From positions 250,501 through 314,500 of the forward strand of contig NZ_JALKBG010000008.1 in assembly GCF_023016155.1 (NCBI RefSeq): DNA of 64,000 nucleotides. The letters run 5' to 3'. A program made the translations under genes and the position numbers. Every line of letters begins with the position of its first letter. Within the stretch, counting starts at the first letter, position 1. Source of the DNA: Aliiroseovarius sp. F20344 (GTDB taxonomy: Bacteria; Pseudomonadota; Alphaproteobacteria; Rhodobacterales; Rhodobacteraceae). The notes below the pieces were generated by a model that saw only the letters and a list, made by a program, of their open reading frames with translations, was not told the origin of the DNA and ran no database searches. Shown here in pieces: positions 46,812-55,733 of this stretch.

Positions 46812-48127
46812 AGAACTTGCTCCAACGACTTCGACAGCTTGCCTACCAACTCATCAATCTGATCATCCGAGATGATGAAAGGCGGGGCCAGAAGCACGTG
46901 ATCCCCGTTCTGCCCGTCAATCGTGCCGCTCATCGGGTAGCATATCAGGCCATTCTCAAAAGCTTGTTTTTTCAACCGGCCAGCAATTCCGCGATCCGGC
47001 GAAAAAGGGGCTTTGGTTTCACGGTCTGCAACGATTTCAAGACCCCGGAACATGCCGCGTCCGCGTATGTCACCGATATGGGCATGCTGGCCGAACTCAG
47101 CGTGCAGGGCATCATTCAACCGCTCGCCCATTTTGGCGGCGCGGGTCACCATGCCGCCGGTGGTGAGTTTGTGGACAACGGCGTTCGCAGCCGCGGCTGC
47201 AACCGGGTGCCCGATATAGGTGTGGCCGTGTTGAAAGAAGCCGCTGCCTGATGCGATCGCGTCATAGATCTGACCCGTGCACAACATTGCACCGATGGGC
47301 TGATAGCCCGCTCCCAGCCCCTTTGCGATGGTGATGATGTCGGGTGAAATCCCATCTTGCTCGCAGGCAAACAACGTCCCTGTACGCCCCATCCCGCACA
47401 TGACTTCGTCCAGGATCAGCAGGACGCCATACTTGTCACAGATTTCGCGAATGCGCTTGAAATATCCTTTGGAAGCGGGCACTGCACCAGCTGTGGCCCC
47501 GACAACGGGCTCAGCCAGAAAACCCACGACGGTATCTGGCCCAACGCGCAGAAGCTCATCTTCCAGAGCATTTGCAGCCCTTAACCCATATTCTTCTTCC
47601 GTTTCCCCCTCGCGGCGCAGACGATACTCATAGCAGGGATCAATATGGCTGGCCGACATCATCAAGGGGTCAAAGGGCTCGCGCCGCCACATATTGCCGC
47701 CCGTGCCCAAAGCACCGAGCGTGTTGCCGTGATAGCTTTGCTTGCGTGCGATGAATTTCGTGCGCTGGTGCTGACCAATTTCGATCATGTACTGGCGCGA
47801 CAACTTCAACGCGGCCTCGACCGCTTCGGACCCGCCTGAAACAAGATAGACGCGATCGATTCCCTTTGGCGCGTGTTTGACCAGCTGGTCAGCAAGTGAT
47901 TCTGCGGGTTCAGATGTCAGAAATCCGGTATGCGCAAAGCTGAGTCTGTCGATCTGTTCATGCATCGCACGGGCCACGTCAGGGTCAGAGTGGCCAAGGC
48001 AAGACACGGCTGCCCCGCCTGAACCATCAAGGTACTTTTTCCCTTGTGAATCAATAATGTAAATGCCATCTCCACGCTTCGCGATCGGTGGATTCGATTT
48101 GCAGTGCCGCGGAAAAATATGAGACAT
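46808..48127 (-). CDS. Class III (omega) aminotransferase
   Basis: 439-residue PLP enzyme of the aspartate-aminotransferase-like class III group (omega-amino acid, beta-alanine or taurine type). Motifs: YLDGSGGAAVSCLGHSDPDV, VYLVSGGSEAVEAALKLSRQ, ARKQSYHGNTLGALG, LLILDEVMCGMGRTG and the PLP lysine in IITIAKGLGAGYQPIGAM. The open frame extends to 48385, but ATG 48127 has GAGGG five bases upstream and gives the expected N-terminus. Divergent from an RpiR-type regulator and overlapping the BKACE gene downstream. Likely removes an amino group from a beta- or omega-amino acid taken up by the cell. Confidence 0.9.
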   Translation of the reverse strand: MSHIFPRHCKSNPPIAKRGDGIYIIDSQGKKYLDGSGGAAVSCLGHSDPDVARAMHEQIDRLSFAHTGFLTSEPAESLADQLVKHAPKGIDRVYLVSGGSEAVEAALKLSRQYMIEIGQHQRTKFIARKQSYHGNTLGALGTGGNMWRREPFDPLMMSASHIDPCYEYRLRREGETEEEYGLRAANALEDELLRVGPDTVVGFLAEPVVGATAGAVPASKGYFKRIREICDKYGVLLILDEVMCGMGRTGTLFACEQDGISPDIITIAKGLGAGYQPIGAMLCTGQIYDAIASGSGFFQHGHTYIGHPVAAAAANAVVHKLTTGGMVTRAAKMGERLNDALHAEFGQHAHIGDIRGRGMFRGLEIVADRETKAPFSPDRGIAGRLKKQAFENGLICYPMSGTIDGQNGDHVLLAPPFIISDDQIDELVGKLSKSLEQVL

Positions 48128-48165
48128 GATGCCCTCGCATGTGTCCGATTGAAACTGTTGGCATT

Positions 48166-48212
48166 GAAACAAAAACGAACACATTTGACAATACGTGAAA
48201 CAAAAGGAACAC
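48166..48212. promoter_or_regulatory. Direct repeats GAAACAAAA(A)(C/G)GAACAC upstream of the RpiR gene
   Basis: Two near-identical units, 48166-48182 and 48197-48212, start 31 bases apart (about three helical turns) in the 117-base gap between the aminotransferase and RpiR genes. RpiR-type regulators often bind repeated sites in their own divergent promoters, so these are candidate operators for both genes. Inferred from position and repetition. Confidence 0.45.
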
Positions 48213-48244
48213 TGAGCCTTGTCCAAGCAGGGAGGCACCTGGAC

Positions 48245-49114
48245 GTGAATATGAGTGAAAGCTTCGAAAAGAGGCTTGCTGTGGCATATGGCGATCTGAG
48301 CGGTGCGTTGCGCGCTGCGGCCGATTACCTTGTGGAGAACCCACTTGATGCTGTGTCGCGACCATTGCGCACTGTGTCCGCTCATAGCGGTGTGTCCCCT
48401 GCTGCTTTTTCACGTTTGTCGCGGGCGCTGGGCTATCAAAATTTCGATGATCTGCGCGAAGAGATGCGGGTCAAAATTGACCGCAGGGTAAACAACTTCG
48501 CGGATCGTGCCGGGCAGCTTCAGAAGGAACATGGGGAAGGAAATTCGGATTTTGTTCAATCCCATTTCATGGCCTGCGAGCACAACTTAAGTAAGACGAT
48601 GGCCGGGCTGGACCGGGACACGATTCGCTCTGTTGCAGACAGGTTGGCTGGGTCCCGCAAAGTGCTTTTGCTTGGCGCTTTGGGATCTACAGGTGTTGTC
48701 GAATACCTGTCTTATATGGCGAATTTCTGCGCAGATAACTGGATCTTAGCCAACCGAATGGGGGCTTCCCTTGGGGGAGCCTTGTCAGGTCTCGATAAAC
48801 GTGATGCACTACTTATAGTTACCAAGCCGCCTTTTGCCGTTTCAGTGATCAAGGCAGCTAGGCTTGCGCGTGAGTTAGGGGTTTTTGTTGTGGTGATCAC
48901 CGATACACACACATGTCCTGCGTTGGAATATGCGTCGTCGAGCTTTGTTGTCTCGACCGAAAGCCCTCACTTTTATTCGTCCTATGTCTCAACCGTATTC
49001 CTGATCGAAGCCATCGTTGGATTGGTGGTCGGGCGTGCAGGGGTCGCGGCACAGGACCGGATAGCCGAAATCGAACTTCACAACCGGCAACTTGCCGAGG
49101 TGTGGAGCGAGTAA
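48245..49114 (+). CDS. RpiR/MurR-family transcriptional regulator (HTH-SIS)
   Basis: 289 residues: an N-terminal HTH_6 domain (about 5-80: [67 protein letters not shown]) and a C-terminal SIS sugar-isomerase-like domain (about 120-270: [57 protein letters not shown]). GTG 48245 has GGAGG at nine bases and is preferred; ATG 48251 is two codons further in. Located between the divergent aminotransferase operon and the TAXI transporter, it probably controls both. The effector is likely a phosphorylated or small organic compound. Confidence 0.87.
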   Translation: MNMSESFEKRLAVAYGDLSGALRAAADYLVENPLDAVSRPLRTVSAHSGVSPAAFSRLSRALGYQNFDDLREEMRVKIDRRVNNFADRAGQLQKEHGEGNSDFVQSHFMACEHNLSKTMAGLDRDTIRSVADRLAGSRKVLLLGALGSTGVVEYLSYMANFCADNWILANRMGASLGGALSGLDKRDALLIVTKPPFAVSVIKAARLARELGVFVVVITDTHTCPALEYASSSFVVSTESPHFYSSYVSTVFLIEAIVGLVVGRAGVAAQDRIAEIELHNRQLAEVWSE

Positions 49115-49140
49115 CCAAACATCAATCAAGGGAGATCAAG

Positions 49141-50109
49141 ATGTTTCAAGGAATTAAACTGGCATTTGCAGGGGTTGCTGCCACAGCCGTGTTGGCACCT
49201 GCAGCATTTGCAGAAGAGTTCATCACCATCGGCACCGGCGGTGTCACGGGTGTGTACTACCCCACAGGTGGTGCCATTTGTCGTCTGGTAAACAAGGGCC
49301 GCAAAGATCACGGCGTACGTTGCTCGGTCGAATCCACAGGTGGTTCGGTGTACAACATCAACACCATTCGCGAAGGCGAGCTGGAATTTGGTGTGGCCCA
49401 GTCTGACTGGCAGTATCACGCCTATAACGGTACTTCGAAGTTCGAAGAAGCAGGCGCATTTCCAGGTCTGCGCGCTGTGTTCTCGGTACACCCAGAGCCC
49501 TTCACCGTTGTAGCTCGTGCCGACAGCGGCATCAAAACCTTCGAAGACTTGAAAGGTAAACGCGTCAACATCGGCAACCCCGGTTCCGGTCAGCGCGGCA
49601 CCATGGAAGTTCTTCTGGAAGCACTTGGCTGGACCACTGGTGATTTCGCTCTGGCAACCGAGCTGAAGGCTTCGGAACAGTCTGCTGCTCTGTGCGACAA
49701 CCAGATCGACGCCATGGTTTACACCGTTGGTCACCCGTCGGGTTCGATCCAGGAAGCCACCACAGCTTGTGACTCGGTTCTGGTTGAAGTGTCGGGCGAC
49801 GTCGTCAACAAGCTGGTTGAAGACAACGCGTTCTACCGTACCGCGGTGATCCCGGGCGGCATGTACCGCGGCAACGATGCTGACACCGCGACCTTCGGTG
49901 TGGGCGCGACTTTCGTGAGTTCGGACAAAGTGTCGGATGACGCTGTTTACGCTGTTGTTTCGTCAGTGATGAACAACATCGAAGACTTCAAAGGTCTGCA
50001 CCCTGCCTTCGCCAACCTTGACCCCAAGGAGATGGCAACTGCTGGTCTGTCCGCTCCTCTGCACCCCGGTGCCGAGAAGTACTACAAAGAAGCTGGCATC
50101 ATCGAGTGA
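49141..50109 (+). CDS. TAXI-family TRAP transporter substrate-binding protein
   Basis: 322-residue periplasmic receptor with signal peptide ([20 protein letters not shown], cleavage before EEF). Diagnostic TAXI segments: [57 protein letters not shown], and [27 protein letters not shown] proteins commonly bind glutamate or dicarboxylates; the substrate here is unknown. A GGGAG site precedes ATG 49141, 26 bases after the RpiR stop. A hairpin separates it from the permease gene. Confidence 0.93.
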   Translation: MFQGIKLAFAGVAATAVLAPAAFAEEFITIGTGGVTGVYYPTGGAICRLVNKGRKDHGVRCSVESTGGSVYNINTIREGELEFGVAQSDWQYHAYNGTSKFEEAGAFPGLRAVFSVHPEPFTVVARADSGIKTFEDLKGKRVNIGNPGSGQRGTMEVLLEALGWTTGDFALATELKASEQSAALCDNQIDAMVYTVGHPSGSIQEATTACDSVLVEVSGDVVNKLVEDNAFYRTAVIPGGMYRGNDADTATFGVGATFVSSDKVSDDAVYAVVSSVMNNIEDFKGLHPAFANLDPKEMATAGLSAPLHPGAEKYYKEAGIIE

Positions 50110-50132
50110 TCGCTTAGCAGCAAGAACAATCG

Positions 50133-50156
50133 AGGGGCGGTGCGCCGCCCTTCGTT
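50133..50156 (+). terminator. Hairpin between TRAP binding-protein and permease genes
   Basis: Stem GGGCGG (50135-50140) / CCGCCC (50145-50150), extended by G-T and A-T pairs, loop TGCG, followed by TTCGTTTTCT. As a leaky terminator or 3'-end protector it would allow more binding protein than permease to be made, a usual need for such transporters. Confidence 0.55.
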
Positions 50157-50234
50157 TTCTGGATCCGGCACAAGATCGGACGACGTAACAGAATGAACAA
50201 GTTTGGTCGCTTTGGTGGCCGAGGGAGATAATAA

Positions 50235-52850
50235 ATGTCCACGAAAGAAGAACGCGCGCTCAGCGAAGAGGAGCTACAAGAGCTCGTCGCTGCTAGCGAT
50301 ACGGGTGCCCGAAGCCCACATGGGCCTGTCGGATTGATGATTGCCGCTGTGGCGCTGATCTGGGCGATCTTTCAGGTTCTATTGGCCTCACCAGTCGCGC
50401 CATATCTTTTGCCCGGTGACCTGATCAACAACTCACGCCAAATCCACTTGGCGTTTGCAATCTTTTTGGCCGCTATGGCCTATCCGCTGTTTAAGTCCAG
50501 CCCACGTGATTACATCCCGTGGTATGACTGGATTTTCGGGGTTGGGGGCGCCTTGCTCGCAATGTACGGATACTTCTTTTACGAGAAAATCGTCGCAAAT
50601 GGTGGTCTTGCTGACCAGACCGATGCGTATATTGCTCTTGTTGCGCTGGGATTCCTGTTCCTGGCTGCGTACCGGACGCTTGGTCCGGTGATGGTGGCCT
50701 TGGCCGTCGTTTTCCTTTTCTACGTGTTCTTTGGCTCGTCAGAAGTCGTGCCCGACCAGATCCGCTGGGCCGGTGCATCGCTTCGTAAAGCCATGAGCCA
50801 CATGTGGATCACGTCAGAAGGCGTCTTTGGCATCGCGCTGGGCGTGTCGACCAAGTTCGTTTTCCTGTTCGTTCTGTTTGGAGCTCTTCTGGACCGCGCA
50901 GGTGCGGGCAACTATTTCATCAAAATGGCGTTTGGCGCGCTTGGTCACCTTCGCGGTGGTCCTGCAAAGGCCGCCGTCGTTGGCTCCGCCGCAACGGGCC
51001 TGATCTCGGGTTCGTCGATCGCAAACGTTGTGACCACCGGTACATTCACAATCCCGCTGATGAAACGTGTTGGCTTCTCGGCTGAGAAAGCCGGCTCGGT
51101 CGAGGTCGCCTCGTCCGTGAACGGCCAGATCATGCCTCCCGTCATGGGTGCGGCTGCGTTCTTGATGGTTGAGTATGTGGGCATCTCATATGTCGAGGTG
51201 ATCACCCACGCCTTCTTGCCAGCGATCATTTCCTACATCGCGCTGGTCTACATCGTGCATCTTGAGGCGGTGAAAAACAAAATGCCGACGATCGGCAACA
51301 AGGTCGTATCAATGGGTAAAACCATTGGCGGCATGTTCTTCTTCTTTGCTGGGTTTGCGGCACTTTGCTATGCCACGCAATATCCTGTGGGCTGGATCAC
51401 ATCGCTGTTCCCGTCGGGCTCTGGCTGGGTGCTGTCGATCTTGCTGTTCGCCATCTATATCGCGTTGATCTATCTGGCCGCACAGGTGCCAGATCTCGAA
51501 CCGGATGACCCCAATGCAGAAGTGGTAGAGCTGCCAGATATCGCAAAGATCTATAAGTCGGGTCTTTACTATCTGCTGCCGATCATCGTGCTGGTTTACT
51601 TCCTGATGATCGAGCGCAAATCACCCGGCCTGTCGGCCTTCTGGGCCACGTTCCTGCTATTTGGTATTCTGCTGACACAGAAATCCCTGAAAGCGATGTT
51701 CCGTGGCGAAGGCGACCCGGTTGGGCGACTGCGTGAAGGCGTCGGGGACCTTGTTGAAGGGATGATCGACGGATCGCGCAACATGATCGGTATTGGCCTT
51801 GCAACCGCAACCGCCGGTATCATCGTTGGGACCGTGTCCTTGACGGGCATTGGTCAGGTGATGGCAGACTTTGTCGAATTCCTGTCTGGCGGAAACCTGA
51901 TCCTGATGCTGGTCTTCGTGGCGATCCTGTCACTCATCCTTGGGATGGGCTTGCCAACAACGGCGAACTATATCGTTGTGTCATCGCTGATGGTTTCGGT
52001 TGTCGTCGAGCTGGGTGCGCAATCCGGCCTGGTTGTGCCGCTGATCGCTGTGCACCTCTTCGTCTTCTATTTCGGGATTATGGCGGATGTGACGCCACCT
52101 GTTGGGCTGGCAAGTTTCGCGGCAGCGGCAGTATCGGGTGGCGATGCCATCCGTACCGGTTTCACCGCGTTCTTCTACTCGCTCCGCACGGTGGCCTTGC
52201 CGTTCGTCTTCATCTTCAACACAGATCTTCTGTTGATTGATGTGACGGTCACGCAAGGGATTATCGTCTTCATTGTGGCGACGATCGGTATCCTTGTCTT
52301 TACGGCGGGTACCATGGGCTTCTTCCTGACGAAGTCGCGTATCTGGGAAACCGTTGCTCTTCTGGTGGTGGCCTTCGCGTTGTTCCGCCCGGGCTTCTTC
52401 ATGAACCAGATCCAACCGCCCTTCACGCAGATTGAACCGGCTCAGATTGAGCAGGCGATTGGGGATGCCAATCCTGGTGATCCACTGCGCGTCGTGATCT
52501 CGGGACCGGACTTTGACACCCTTGAAGTCAAAGACCTGACGGTTGTTCTGGATGTGCCAGAGGCTGAAGGTGGCGCTGCGCGACTGGATGCTTCGGGTAT
52601 CGCTTTGATGCCAGAAGGGGACGTGATGCGCATCGACGAACCGATGTTCGGCACGCCTTTGGCAGACAAGCTGTCTACGTTCGACTTCTACGGGGATGAC
52701 CCCGTTCAAATCTCGGCGGTTCAGGCACCTTCGAACCAAATGCCGAAAGAGCTGATCTTCATCCCAGCCCTGCTGCTGCTTGGCCTTGTGGCCTTCCTGC
52801 AGTCGCGTCGCGCCAAGGAAGAAGAAATCATGGAAGGAGAAACGGCATGA
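50235..52850 (+). CDS. TRAP transporter fused permease (DctQM type, with DUF3394-like tail)
   Basis: 871-residue inner-membrane protein in which the small (DctQ-like, about 35-170) and large (DctM-like, about 190-735) subunits are joined, as usual for TAXI systems. Large-subunit landmarks: GSAATGLISGSSIANVVTTGTFTIPLMKRVGF, NGQIMPPVMGAAAFLMVEYVG, LILGMGLPTTANYIVVSSLM, MADVTPPVGLASFAAAAVSGGD. Residues about 720-860 resemble the DUF3394 extension, ending in one more membrane helix and a charged tail. GGGAG precedes the ATG. It overlaps the next gene by four bases. Confidence 0.93.
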   Translation: MSTKEERALSEEELQELVAASDTGARSPHGPVGLMIAAVALIWAIFQVLLASPVAPYLLPGDLINNSRQIHLAFAIFLAAMAYPLFKSSPRDYIPWYDWIFGVGGALLAMYGYFFYEKIVANGGLADQTDAYIALVALGFLFLAAYRTLGPVMVALAVVFLFYVFFGSSEVVPDQIRWAGASLRKAMSHMWITSEGVFGIALGVSTKFVFLFVLFGALLDRAGAGNYFIKMAFGALGHLRGGPAKAAVVGSAATGLISGSSIANVVTTGTFTIPLMKRVGFSAEKAGSVEVASSVNGQIMPPVMGAAAFLMVEYVGISYVEVITHAFLPAIISYIALVYIVHLEAVKNKMPTIGNKVVSMGKTIGGMFFFFAGFAALCYATQYPVGWITSLFPSGSGWVLSILLFAIYIALIYLAAQVPDLEPDDPNAEVVELPDIAKIYKSGLYYLLPIIVLVYFLMIERKSPGLSAFWATFLLFGILLTQKSLKAMFRGEGDPVGRLREGVGDLVEGMIDGSRNMIGIGLATATAGIIVGTVSLTGIGQVMADFVEFLSGGNLILMLVFVAILSLILGMGLPTTANYIVVSSLMVSVVVELGAQSGLVVPLIAVHLFVFYFGIMADVTPPVGLASFAAAAVSGGDAIRTGFTAFFYSLRTVALPFVFIFNTDLLLIDVTVTQGIIVFIVATIGILVFTAGTMGFFLTKSRIWETVALLVVAFALFRPGFFMNQIQPPFTQIEPAQIEQAIGDANPGDPLRVVISGPDFDTLEVKDLTVVLDVPEAEGGAARLDASGIALMPEGDVMRIDEPMFGTPLADKLSTFDFYGDDPVQISAVQAPSNQMPKELIFIPALLLLGLVAFLQSRRAKEEEIMEGETA

Positions 52851-53281
52851 CCAAGACCATCCTTTGCGCTGTCGACATCAATCGTGTCGAGGCCGAGAAC
52901 TCAGTTCTGAAAACGGCGGCTGAACTGGCCGAATTGCATGATGCACAGCTTGACGTGATCACTGTCGTACCGGATTTTGGTATGTCAGTGGTGGGGGCCT
53001 ATTTCCAGGACCACCACGTCAAGTCGGCGCAGAATGACGCAAGTGATCTTCTGAAGTCCATGACGCTGAAGTCTTTGGGCGCTGAGGCCGACAGCAAGGT
53101 CCGCCACATCGTCGCCATGGGTTCTGTCTATGAAGAAGTACTGCGCGCAGCCGAGCTAAATAAGGCTGATCTGATTGTCATCGGGGCACACCGTCCGGAC
53201 CTGAAGGACTATCTTCTGGGGCCAAACGCGGCGCGAGTGGTTCGTCACTCCACGGCGTCTGTCTATGTTGTGCGTGGCTAA
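52847..53281 (+). CDS. UspA-type universal stress protein linked to TRAP transporter (TeaD-like)
   Basis: 144-residue cytoplasmic protein with the Usp alpha/beta fold (TILCAVDIN at the start, VRHIVAMGSVYEEVLRAAELNKADLIVIGAHRPDLKDYLLGPNAARVVRHSTASVYVVRG at the end). The nucleotide-binding pattern GxxG-x9-G(S/T) is altered: the second glycine is arginine and the S/T after LLG is proline, so ATP binding is uncertain. Its ATG lies inside the permease stop region (ATGA). In the TeaABCD system a similar protein adjusts uptake; the same role is inferred here. A terminator follows. Confidence 0.88.
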   Translation: MTKTILCAVDINRVEAENSVLKTAAELAELHDAQLDVITVVPDFGMSVVGAYFQDHHVKSAQNDASDLLKSMTLKSLGAEADSKVRHIVAMGSVYEEVLRAAELNKADLIVIGAHRPDLKDYLLGPNAARVVRHSTASVYVVRG

Positions 53282-53306
53282 AGCCGCGCAGCGATAAATC
53301 ACTTAG

Positions 53307-53336
53307 AACGGGCGCGGCGAAGGCTGTGCCCGTTTT
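53307..53336 (+). terminator. Terminator after the TRAP/Usp operon
   Basis: Stem AACGGGC (53307-53313) / GCCCGTT (53328-53334) with a 14-nt loop, then TT, 26 bases past the Usp stop. Marks the end of the transporter transcript. Confidence 0.6.
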
Positions 53337-53433
53337 GCATTAGACTTCTCATTCTCTGGTGGTGGACTTAGAAAGGCCCAAGCGGGTAGCGATCCCGTAA
53401 CCGTACTCAAGCAACCAAGGACCATGGGCACCA

Positions 53434-54633
53434 GTGTTTTTCCGGCAAGACATAAGCAGCAGGATCCTGTTGCCTGGCGAAGCTGGGTCCGCGCAGGCGC
53501 AACATGCAGCTGCCTCGGTTCGGCGCATTGCAAGTGGTCTGGGTGCAGGGGCGAGCATCCGTGCAAGTCAGGTGTCCGATATCCCCATCACGTTGTGGCA
53601 CACAGATGATGGGCGGCAAGTTCTCGAATGCCAAAGTTCAGGTTCAAGTGGTGCCCCAAAAACCATTCAGCGAACGCCCGAAAGCTGGATGGCCAGTTTC
53701 GAAATCACACGCGCGCAATTCGGGGTGGGTCCCGATAAGCCTTATGCAGTGCTGGGTGTGCCCGGGCATTCGCTGGTGCTGTTTGCCATACTTGAAGCCT
53801 TGCATCTGGGGGCGGATTTGTCGGTTTTAACGGGTCTGTCACCACGCACGCAGATCGCGGAGATGGGCAAAGATGCCGTGCAGGTGCTCTACGCCACACC
53901 CGCGCAATTGCGGTTGTTGGTGAAGGTGGGATCCGCGCCTTTGTCGCAGATGCGCTTGGTTTTCTCTGGCGGTGGAAAGCTGGATCAGGATACGGCGGAG
54001 GCCGTTCAGCGGCTGTTTCCAAATGCAAAGCTTCATGAGTTTTTCGGCGCATCGGAAACCAGCTTCATGACCATGGCCGAGGTGAATGCTCCCATCACGT
54101 CCGTCGGAAAGGCGTATCCGGGCGTCGAGATTGCTTTGCGGGATGATGACGGCCAGCTGACAAAAACAAGGCCTGGTGAGCTTTGGGTGAAAAGCCCGTA
54201 TTTGTTTGAAGGCTATGTCGACGGCGACAACTCGGACACGCGCTGGCAGGGCGGATTCCTGAGCGTTGGAGAGATGGCCCAGATGGATGCAGACGGGTTC
54301 CTATATCTGCTGGGCCGCAAATCGCGCATGATCACGGTGGCTGACAACAACGTCTTTCCCGAACTGGTCGAGGCCGAGGTTTCGCGGATCACAAACGGCG
54401 CGCGCTGTGCCGTCATTCCCTTGCCTGACACGCTACGTGGGAATGTGCTTGTCGCGGTGGTTGAGGGCGAAAGCTCTCCCAAATTGACGCAAGCCATTAC
54501 AGCCGGATGTCGCGCGCAATTCGGTCCGCATTCAACGCCGAAGCAGGTGATCTATCTGGATGAACTGCCTTTGCTGCCAGCAGGAAAACCTGATCTGGTA
54601 AGGCTTCAGCACATGGTGATAAAGACAACATGA
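53434..54633 (+). CDS. Short AMP-binding (acyl-CoA synthetase-like) protein
   Basis: 399 residues with adenylate-forming landmarks: phosphate loop SSGSSGAPKTIQR at 68-80, FSGGGKLDQDTAEAVQRLFPNAKLHEFFGASETSF, GELWVKSPYLFEGYVDG, FLSVGEMAQMDADGFLYLLGRKSRMITVADNNVFPELVE, and a likely catalytic lysine in LPAGKPDLVRL near the end. Full-length ligases have about 150 residues before the phosphate loop; here there are under 70. In frame upstream, TAA at 53398 closes the frame and there is no ATG, so GTG 53434 is the likely start with only a weak upstream site. The protein is a naturally short form or has lost its N-terminus. It overlaps the thiolase gene by four bases. Confidence 0.75.
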   Translation: MFFRQDISSRILLPGEAGSAQAQHAAASVRRIASGLGAGASIRASQVSDIPITLWHTDDGRQVLECQSSGSSGAPKTIQRTPESWMASFEITRAQFGVGPDKPYAVLGVPGHSLVLFAILEALHLGADLSVLTGLSPRTQIAEMGKDAVQVLYATPAQLRLLVKVGSAPLSQMRLVFSGGGKLDQDTAEAVQRLFPNAKLHEFFGASETSFMTMAEVNAPITSVGKAYPGVEIALRDDDGQLTKTRPGELWVKSPYLFEGYVDGDNSDTRWQGGFLSVGEMAQMDADGFLYLLGRKSRMITVADNNVFPELVEAEVSRITNGARCAVIPLPDTLRGNVLVAVVEGESSPKLTQAITAGCRAQFGPHSTPKQVIYLDELPLLPAGKPDLVRLQHMVIKTT

Positions 54634-55733
54634 CCCAAGCGCATATCATAGCTGCCCGGCGAACAGCCGTTGCCCCGCATGGTGGGGCTTTTGCAGGGCT
54701 TGATATCCACGAGCTTGCTGCGCCAGTTATCCGCGAGATATTGGATCAAGCAGGTTTGCGATCCGAGGATGTGGGCGAACTGATCTTGGCCAACGCTCTT
54801 GGAGCAGGCGGAAACCCTGCGCGCGTCGCGGCCTTAGCCGCTGGGCTGCCGGAAACGGTGGGTGGGCTGACCATAGACCGTCAATGTTGCGGGGGATTGG
54901 ATGCCATTGTTTTGGCGCAGGCCATGGTGATGTCCGGCCAGCATGATTTGGTCATCGCTGGCGGGGCGGAAAGCTACTCGCGCAGGCCCCTGCGATACCG
55001 GACTTTCGTAGATGGGCGAGATCCAGAACCTTACGAACAAGCCCAATTCACCCCGTGGCCTGACAGAGATCCTGATATGACGCAGGCCGCAGATGCCCTT
55101 GCGCAAGAATTGCAAATCGCGCGGGAGGTGCAGGACGATTGGGCCATTGCCAGCCATCAGACCGCGCTTTCTGCGGATCAATCTTATGAAATTGTTCCCG
55201 TCGCGGGCCTTCACACGGATTCGTTTACCCGGAACCTGACAGCGCGACTTTGCGAACGTGCGAAAGTGGTGACGGGCAGTGTCACAACAGCAAATATGGC
55301 CGTTGCGGCTGATGGGGCTGCTTTCGTGCTGGTCGTTTCCGATCGCATCGCCCGCCGAGCATCCGTGCCCTCAGTACGGATCGAATCCGGGTCGAGCCTT
55401 GGCGGCACGCCCGAGCTGCCTGGCATCGCACCTGTTGCTGCGATTAAGGCGGCGTTGGGCCAAGCAAACCTTACCGCGAAAGACGTGAAGGTGGCCGAGA
55501 TCATGGAGGCCTTCGCTGTGCAGGCCATTGCCTGTCAGCAAGGCGCAGGCCTTTCGCGTGAGATCGTCAATACAACCGGAGGCGCTTTGGCGCGGGGGCA
55601 TCCAATTGGCGCCTCGGGTGCCATACTTTCAGTGAAGCTTTATCACGCACTCTTGCGAGAAGGTGGTGTAGGGGTTGCAGCCATTGCCGCAGCGGGGGGG
55701 CTTGGCACGGCTTTGATGCTTTCTGCGCCTTAA
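54630..55733 (+). CDS. Thiolase-family protein with altered active site
   Basis: 367 residues of the thiolase fold. The nucleophile is kept: C86 in DRQCCGGLDAI. So is H324 in GGALARGHPIGASG. But the NEAF asparagine is methionine (IMEAFAVQAIA, M292), and the C-terminal acid/base cysteine of the usual CxGGG is alanine (AIAAAGGLG, near A353). Without that cysteine normal Claisen condensation is doubtful; acyl transfer or a decarboxylative step is conceivable. It is coupled to the short adenylate-forming gene upstream, so the pair may activate and transfer an acyl group in a dedicated pathway. Convergent with, and overlapping by four bases, the nitroreductase. Confidence 0.82.
   Translation: MTQAHIIAARRTAVAPHGGAFAGLDIHELAAPVIREILDQAGLRSEDVGELILANALGAGGNPARVAALAAGLPETVGGLTIDRQCCGGLDAIVLAQAMVMSGQHDLVIAGGAESYSRRPLRYRTFVDGRDPEPYEQAQFTPWPDRDPDMTQAADALAQELQIAREVQDDWAIASHQTALSADQSYEIVPVAGLHTDSFTRNLTARLCERAKVVTGSVTTANMAVAADGAAFVLVVSDRIARRASVPSVRIESGSSLGGTPELPGIAPVAAIKAALGQANLTAKDVKVAEIMEAFAVQAIACQQGAGLSREIVNTTGGALARGHPIGASGAILSVKLYHALLREGGVGVAAIAAAGGLGTALMLSAP

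Noticed and set aside
39258-48385. Long antisense frames across lipA, gcvT, gcvP and the aminotransferase
   Set aside because: These mirror GC-rich codon bias on the opposite strand; the sense genes have clear family motifs.
48913-49140. Upstream extension of the TAXI receptor frame
   Set aside because: Lies inside the RpiR gene and would place the signal peptide in the middle of the protein.
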